Part shown: one piece after another, positions 7,128-10,513 of the stretch
Layout: each line of letters starts with the position of its first letter
Position numbering within the stretch: position 1 is the stretch's first letter
Assembly (NCBI GenBank): GCA_012841485.1
Contig: DUUU01000293.1
Span: 1-10,513, forward strand
Origin: Armatimonadota bacterium
Lineage (GTDB): Bacteria > Armatimonadota > JAAZEB01
Length of the DNA: 10,513 nt
Direction: 5' to 3'
Position numbers and translations under genes: made by a program
Notes under the pieces: model-generated
What the model was told of the DNA's origin: nothing
Databases searched by the model: none
The model's input: only the letters and a program-made list of their open reading frames with translations

Positions 7128-7131
7128 ATCA
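7119..7131. promoter_or_regulatory. Operator-like site O1 for the GntR/LacI regulator
   Basis: TGGTATAGTATCA fits the symmetric pattern TGRTAY-N-RTAYCA. The flanks ATTGGTATAG recall operators of GntR-family (HutC-type) sugar regulators such as NagR, from general knowledge. It covers the -10 elements of both a rightward and a leftward promoter. Its half-site recurs inverted at 7088-7096. That the neighbouring regulator binds here is inference from position and symmetry. Confidence 0.55.
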
Positions 7132-7152
7132 TGCCACCGGCCGCGATGTCAA
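7123..7152 (-). promoter_or_regulatory. Leftward promoter of the regulator-aminotransferase genes
   Basis: A perfect -35 TTGACA at 7152-7147 on the minus strand with candidate -10 TACTAT at 7128-7123 (18-base spacer, four of six) or GATACT at 7130-7125 (16-base spacer, four of six). Transcription would start near 7115, giving a 5' leader of about 53 bases. The -10 falls inside operator-like site O1, so a bound repressor would block it. Confidence 0.55.
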
Positions 7153-7184
7153 GAGGAAGAAAGGCCGGCCCGGGACTCCGAGAT

Positions 7185-7242
7185 GAGGCAGATCGGGGCG
7201 GCTGCCCTCGCTCTCTTAGGGGGTGCTTCTACCCCCTGCCTC
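7185..7242 (+). other. Possible three-way-junction RNA fold in the leader
   Basis: GAGGCAG (7185-7191) pairs with CTGCCTC (7236-7242). Inside it are GGGC/GCCC (7196-7207, four-base loop) and AGGGGGT/ACCCCCT (7218-7237, loop GCTTCT). The outer stem and the last hairpin share bases 7236-7237, so they could coexist with a shortened inner stem or act as alternatives. Confidence 0.35.
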
Positions 7243-7355
7243 GCGCCGGCATCGAGACCACAGATGAACGGGCCGGAGGCGGGGTTGTCTATGCCCGCGC
7301 GATATACGAGGGGCCGGTGCTCACCCGCGCGGTACCCGGCGGCGCCGGGCAGGAG

Positions 7356-7375
7356 ATACGGCCGGATCGCCGTAT
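7356..7375. repeat. 20-bp perfect-arm palindrome, operator or hairpin
   Basis: ATACGGC (7356-7362) and GCCGTAT (7369-7375) are exact reverse complements around CGGATC. It could be a second binding site, since it has outer GATAC/GTATG edges a little like O1, or simply one of the leader hairpins. Confidence 0.4.
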
Positions 7376-7387
7376 GTAGATAGGAAA

Positions 7388-7425
7388 CAAGGGTGCGGCC
7401 CGGCCTTTCGGGCGGCGCGGCCTTG
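7388..7425 (+). other. Strong leader hairpin of 14 base pairs
   Basis: CAAGG-GTGC-G-GCCCG (7388-7402) folds with CGGGC-G-GCGC-GG-CCTTG (7409-7425) around the loop GCCTTT. There is one G-G mismatch, one G-U pair and a two-base bulge. A second small hairpin follows directly, so the two could stack. There is no U-tract, so it is not a standard terminator. Confidence 0.45.
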
Positions 7426-7509
7426 GGGGGCAATCTGCCCCTCGGAGTGGCAGCAGCCCCGTCTGGCGGGGCGTCAGGCGGGATGCCTGGGACTGTAACC
7501 TGATAGAAT

Positions 7510-7516
7510 AGGTGAT
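7510..7516 (+). promoter_or_regulatory. Ribosome binding site that decides the hydrolase start
   Basis: AGGTGAT matches seven bases complementary to the expected 16S rRNA 3' end. Its GG lies six bases before ATG 7519 and nine before ATG 7522. The open frame reaches a TTG at 7516, but this overlaps the site, so 7519 is the best start. Confidence 0.65.
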
Positions 7517-7518
7517 TG

Positions 7519-10491
7519 ATGATGAGACGCATCTTCCCCTTTCTGCTCGCGTGCGCCTGCGGGCTCGCGATGGCAAGCGCGCGCGCTCAAGAGCCGTTGA
7601 TTCCCAACTTCGGTTTCTCCGAGGGGTTGAAGGGATGGACGGCCTGGGCGAGTGCCACGGAGCATCCCTGGTCGCTCGACCAGGCGGTGGGGCACGCCGG
7701 CAAGCCCTCCCTGCGAATCGAGGCGCGCAACCCCTCCGGGAATGTGATGGTGATGACCGAGACCGGCCGCCTGAAGCCGGGCGAGCGCTATGTGATCGAT
7801 GCCTGGTGGCGCACCGAGAGCGTGGCTGCCGACGCGCGCGCGGATCTGCGCATCATCTTCCGAGATGCGGCGGGGAAATGGCTCACCGGCGATGATATCT
7901 ATCCCTATGCCACCCAGACCGAGGGGGAATGGACGCTGAAGCGCTACCGCATCATGCCGCCGGAGCGCACGGCCTCTGCCACCGTCGGCTTCTGGGTGCG
8001 CGAGGCCACCGGCACCTTCTGGATCTCCGACCTCTCGATCCGGGCCATTCCCAAGGGGGAGCGCACTTACCCCTCGATGTATGACTATGATCCGGACGAG
8101 GTCACCCTGGGCCCGGTGCCGCTCGATGCGTTCAACAAGCTGAAGGAGACGGACTCGCCCTTCCTGCCGCGGGCGAAGCGGTGGAATCAGCTTCTCTTCA
8201 AGATCGCCTTCTGGCAGGAAGATCTCTCGCGGGCCCGGCGCGCCCTCCTCTACCGGGGCCGCTCGCAGGACGCCCTTGGCGCGCAGGGAAAGGCGCTGGA
8301 CGCGGCGCTCGCGGATCTCGACCGGCTCCAGCAGCTGTATGGCCGGCTCTACGTGGCCAATGCCGCGGCGGACCTCGTGACCAAGCTTGATCCAGGGCTG
8401 GAGCGCCTGGAGAAGGCGGTCGCCGCCGGTCACGCGGGGTTGCAGCGCTTCCTGGACAGCCTGGCGCCGGGAGAGGCGAAATGGGCCACCGTGCCGCGAG
8501 CACCGACGGATCAGCCCTGGTGGGACGCGGAAAAGAAGCGTCCGCGCTACATCCTCTGGAACCGCTGGAGCAACCCGGCCTTCCACGACATGGAGGAGCT
8601 TCTCGAGATGGGCGACTGCCAGACGCTCACCTCCGGCTACCCCATTACCTTCGAGAAAGGCGTGGCTGGCTGGCAAAACTACCTGGACCAGTGGGAGAGG
8701 CTCCAGAAGGTCGGCATCCGGCGCTCTTCTCTCATCACGCACTACAGCCTGCACGATAAGGGCTACCTCGCCCCCGAGTTCGTGAAGGCCCAGGGCGACG
8801 ACCCCGACCTGCGCATGTGGGACGCCGAGGGGAAGCCGATGGGCCCCAAGAGCGGTGTCACCCTCTTCAACTGGCTCAACCCCAAGGCCGGCGCGCACAT
8901 GGAGGACGTGCTCACTCAGATGGCACGCTTCTTCAAGGATCGTAAGGAGTATCAGTTCTATATCGATAGCTGGGAGTGTGCCGGACCGTATGCCAGCGGG
9001 GTGCGCATTGGCTATAACCCCTCGCACCAGGCGGCGTTCCGCGATTACCTTCGCGCGCGCTATGGCTCTCTCGACCGGCTCAATCAGGCATGGAACACCC
9101 GCTATGGCAGCTTCGAGGAGATCAAGCCGGCGCCCGAGAAGCCGGTCGCCCTGGGGGATGCCGCGGCGCCCCTCGTTCTTGAAAGCCAGCGCTGGGCACA
9201 CGAAGCCTATGTGGACTACCTGAAGCGGATCCGCGACACCATCGCCGCTGTGGACCCCACCAAGCCGGTGTTTGGCGAGCACAGTGGCCTGCTGGACCGA
9301 GTGCTGAGCCCCCGAATCTGGGAGTCGGTCGATATCCTCGGCTACCACAACCGCGGCCGGACCACGATGCCCGTCCAGGTCTGGATGGCCTCGCTGCAGC
9401 GCGTGACGAAGAAGCCGATGGGCCTCTACGAGAACTTCTGGGGATGCCAGGAGGACCATCCTCAGCGCATGCATGAGGAGCGGGTGATGCGTGCGCAGAT
9501 GCGCCGCTATCTCTACCGGCACGCGGTTTGGGGCCATTGCACGCAGACCTGGTGGTACGCCTACACCTCGGCGCCCTACCTGAAGAGCTACAATGGCAAC
9601 TGGTTCACGCCAATTTACGACCTGACCACGTTCCGTTACAGTGCTCCCGGCTTCCCCGTGGAGAAGCGGAAGGTGGATCGGGTGCAGTCGCTGCTCCTTG
9701 CGAGCGAGATCGTGCCCTCGCGGGTGCTCCTCGTGCAGCCTTACGCCGAGATGCTCGCGCAGGGCCCCCGCTCGGAGGTGCTGAACGAGTGGCTGGCCTG
9801 GCACCGGCTTCTCTTCCCGCGCAACCAGCTCTACGAGGTCTTCCCCGATACCTGGTTCGCCGAGGGCAAGGTGAAGCTCTCTGGCTTCGACGTTGTAATC
9901 CTGCCGGTGGCCTGCCACCTCGAGCGCGCGTTCACCCAGCAGCTCGTCGAGTTTCTCCGGGCTGGCGGCGTCGTTATCGCCTCGGGAGCGCCCGGGCTGT
10001 ATGATCAGCTTGGCCGGCCCGATGGCTCGCTGCTTGCCGCGGCGGGGCTTTCGGCCCGGCGCGAGAGCAAGCCGGGTGAGGCCTGGCGGTTCAGCTACGG
10101 AGCGCCGGTCAACGAGCGCGGCTGGGTAGAGGCAAAGGTGGGGAAGGGCTCGCTGCTGCTGCTTCCGAGCTCGCTGGCCGGCCTGAAGACGCGCGATGCC
10201 CTGGCGGAGCGCGTGCGAGCGCATGCCGTGCCCGCCGCCGAGGCGCCCGGAACGACCCTGGAGCTGCTCCTGCGCGCGCTCCCGGATGACCGTTACCTCC
10301 TGTGCGCGCTGAATGCCAGCCCCGACGCCCCGACTACGGGCGACGTCGTGGTGCGCGGCTCATTTACGCGCGTCGCCGATATCGATATGCCCCGGCCCTT
10401 CCCGGTCGCGGCGAAGCGCGCGGCGGGAAGCACGCGCTTCCGGGTCACCCTCGATCCGGGGGGCACGGCCTACTACCTGCTGGCACGCTAG
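7519..10491 (+). CDS. Secreted GH42-like (beta-galactosidase-type) glycoside hydrolase
   Basis: About 990 residues; predicted to hydrolyse a glycoside, most likely outside the cytoplasm. Order (numbered from ATG 7519): signal peptide 1-23, cleaved near ARA-QE; a carbohydrate-binding jelly-roll-like domain about 30-178 (NFGFSEGLKGWTAW to TFWISDLSIRAI); an Ala/Leu/Arg-rich helical stretch about 200-325; a TIM barrel about 343-710; a glutamine-amidotransferase-like domain about 735-860 (FDVVILP, AGGVVIASG) as in the GH42 trimerisation domain; and a C-terminal beta part. FRDYLRARYGSLDRLNQAWN (about 506-525) is typical of GH42. Candidate catalytic residues are Glu486 (IDSWECAG) and Glu638 (LYENFWG). 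Glu486 lacks the Asn that normally precedes the acid/base in clan GH-A, so substrate and even activity are uncertain. The LLAC near Cys12 is a weak lipoprotein alternative. It is transcribed away from the sugar-type regulator, which probably controls it. Confidence 0.9.
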   Translation: MMRRIFPFLLACACGLAMASARAQEPLIPNFGFSEGLKGWTAWASATEHPWSLDQAVGHAGKPSLRIEARNPSGNVMVMTETGRLKPGERYVIDAWWRTESVAADARADLRIIFRDAAGKWLTGDDIYPYATQTEGEWTLKRYRIMPPERTASATVGFWVREATGTFWISDLSIRAIPKGERTYPSMYDYDPDEVTLGPVPLDAFNKLKETDSPFLPRAKRWNQLLFKIAFWQEDLSRARRALLYRGRSQDALGAQGKALDAALADLDRLQQLYGRLYVANAAADLVTKLDPGLERLEKAVAAGHAGLQRFLDSLAPGEAKWATVPRAPTDQPWWDAEKKRPRYILWNRWSNPAFHDMEELLEMGDCQTLTSGYPITFEKGVAGWQNYLDQWERLQKVGIRRSSLITHYSLHDKGYLAPEFVKAQGDDPDLRMWDAEGKPMGPKSGVTLFNWLNPKAGAHMEDVLTQMARFFKDRKEYQFYIDSWECAGPYASGVRIGYNPSHQAAFRDYLRARYGSLDRLNQAWNTRYGSFEEIKPAPEKPVALGDAAAPLVLESQRWAHEAYVDYLKRIRDTIAAVDPTKPVFGEHSGLLDRVLSPRIWESVDILGYHNRGRTTMPVQVWMASLQRVTKKPMGLYENFWGCQEDHPQRMHEERVMRAQMRRYLYRHAVWGHCTQTWWYAYTSAPYLKSYNGNWFTPIYDLTTFRYSAPGFPVEKRKVDRVQSLLLASEIVPSRVLLVQPYAEMLAQGPRSEVLNEWLAWHRLLFPRNQLYEVFPDTWFAEGKVKLSGFDVVILPVACHLERAFTQQLVEFLRAGGVVIASGAPGLYDQLGRPDGSLLAAAGLSARRESKPGEAWRFSYGAPVNERGWVEAKVGKGSLLLLPSSLAGLKTRDALAERVRAHAVPAAEAPGTTLELLLRALPDDRYLLCALNASPDAPTTGDVVVRGSFTRVADIDMPRPFPVAAKRAAGSTRFRVTLDPGGTAYYLLAR

Positions 10492-10506
10492 ATCCAGGCG
10501 GGCGGC

Positions 10507-10513
10507 AAGAGGA
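10507..10513 (+). promoter_or_regulatory. Possible ribosome binding site at the window edge
   Basis: AAGAGGA ends the window, 16 bases after the hydrolase TAG, with no terminator hairpin in between. It suggests that another plus-strand gene starts just beyond, in one transcript with the hydrolase. The gene itself is not visible. Confidence 0.35.

Larger units (their letters stand above)
7134..7518 (+). other. Gene-free, hairpin-rich leader region of the hydrolase gene
   Basis: No convincing gene lies here on either strand; the open frames are rich in Arg, Pro and Gly, as in GC-rich noncoding DNA. Consecutive inverted repeats fill the stretch: a possible three-way junction (7185-7242), CCCGGC/GCCGGG (7335-7349), ATACGGC/GCCGTAT (7356-7375), a 14-bp stem (7388-7425), GGGGGCA/TGCCCCT including one G-U pair (7426-7442), and GCCCCG/CGGGGC (7456-7472). 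Finally ACCT at 7498-7501 can pair with the AGGT of the ribosome binding site. If transcription starts near 7134 this is a long structured 5' leader. No known riboswitch consensus was recognised. Confidence 0.45.

Noticed and set aside
7303..7308. TATACG with TTGTCT at 7285-7290 as a hydrolase promoter
   Set aside because: The spacer is only 12 bases and no other -35 fits.
7110..7379. Small plus-strand open frame of 89 codons in the divergent region
   Set aside because: No ribosome binding site of note, no recognisable motif, and it would begin upstream of the predicted rightward transcription start.
7504..7509. TAGAAT as a -10 element directly before the hydrolase start
   Set aside because: No -35 at a proper distance, and transcription would start within the ribosome binding site or start codon.
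7376..7518. Cobalamin-riboswitch-like fragments (ATAGGAAAC, GGGTGCGG, GCAGCCCCG, ACTGTAAC)
   Set aside because: The pieces only loosely echo the consensus, the spacing is wrong, key segments after ACTGTAA are missing before the start codon, and the gene has no link to B12.
7474..10224. A 916-codon open frame antisense to the hydrolase gene
   Set aside because: It has no recognisable domain and is rich in Arg, Gly, His and Pro as expected for the shadow of a GC-rich gene. The plus strand carries clear glycosidase motifs, a signal peptide and a ribosome binding site.

Overview
This GC-rich bacterial window (10,513 bases) holds five complete genes: four run leftwards on the minus strand and one runs rightwards on the plus strand. 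The starts are preceded by AGGAG-type ribosome binding sites. The gene types (a GntR/LacI-type sugar regulator, an AHBA-synthase-like DegT aminotransferase, a Gfo/Idh/MocA oxidoreductase, a large one-piece glutamate dehydrogenase and a long secreted glycosidase) suggest a free-living saprophyte of a phylum such as Armatimonadota, Planctomycetota or Chloroflexota. That placement is inference only; there is no rRNA or marker gene here to fix it.

Layout. 1-91: the far end of the minus-strand gene set, with a perfect GC-rich palindrome at 4-29. 92-1231 (-): Gfo/Idh/MocA oxidoreductase. 1232-1366: gap with a 14-bp hairpin. 1367-4459 (-): NAD-type glutamate dehydrogenase of about 115 kDa. 4460-4640: gap with a nested inverted-repeat structure ending at the gdh ribosome binding site, plus a four-copy heptamer repeat. 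4641-5987 (-): DegT/DnrJ/EryC1/StrS aminotransferase. 5965-7062 (-): transcription regulator with a GntR winged helix and a LacI-type sugar-binding domain; its last 23 bases overlap the aminotransferase gene. 7063-7518: divergent control region with two TGRTAY...RTAYCA operator-like sites that coincide with extended -10 elements facing both ways, followed by about 385 bases without a gene that are crowded with hairpins. 7519-10491 (+): secreted GH42-like glycoside hydrolase of about 990 residues.

How they may work together (inference). The regulator probably senses a sugar-like ligand and controls itself, the aminotransferase downstream, and the divergent hydrolase. The hydrolase would release a saccharide outside the cytoplasm. 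Inside, the Gfo/Idh enzyme would interconvert a sugar hydroxyl and ketone, and the aminotransferase would move an amino group between a sugar or cyclitol and 2-oxoglutarate/glutamate. The glutamate dehydrogenase would close the nitrogen loop by converting glutamate to 2-oxoglutarate, ammonium and NADH. Each enzyme is recognisable as a family member, but the linked pathway is a hypothesis. The least explained parts are the operator/promoter overlap at 7088-7152, the hairpin-rich leader at about 7134-7518, the inverted-repeat element at 4474-4614, and the unusual hydrolase.
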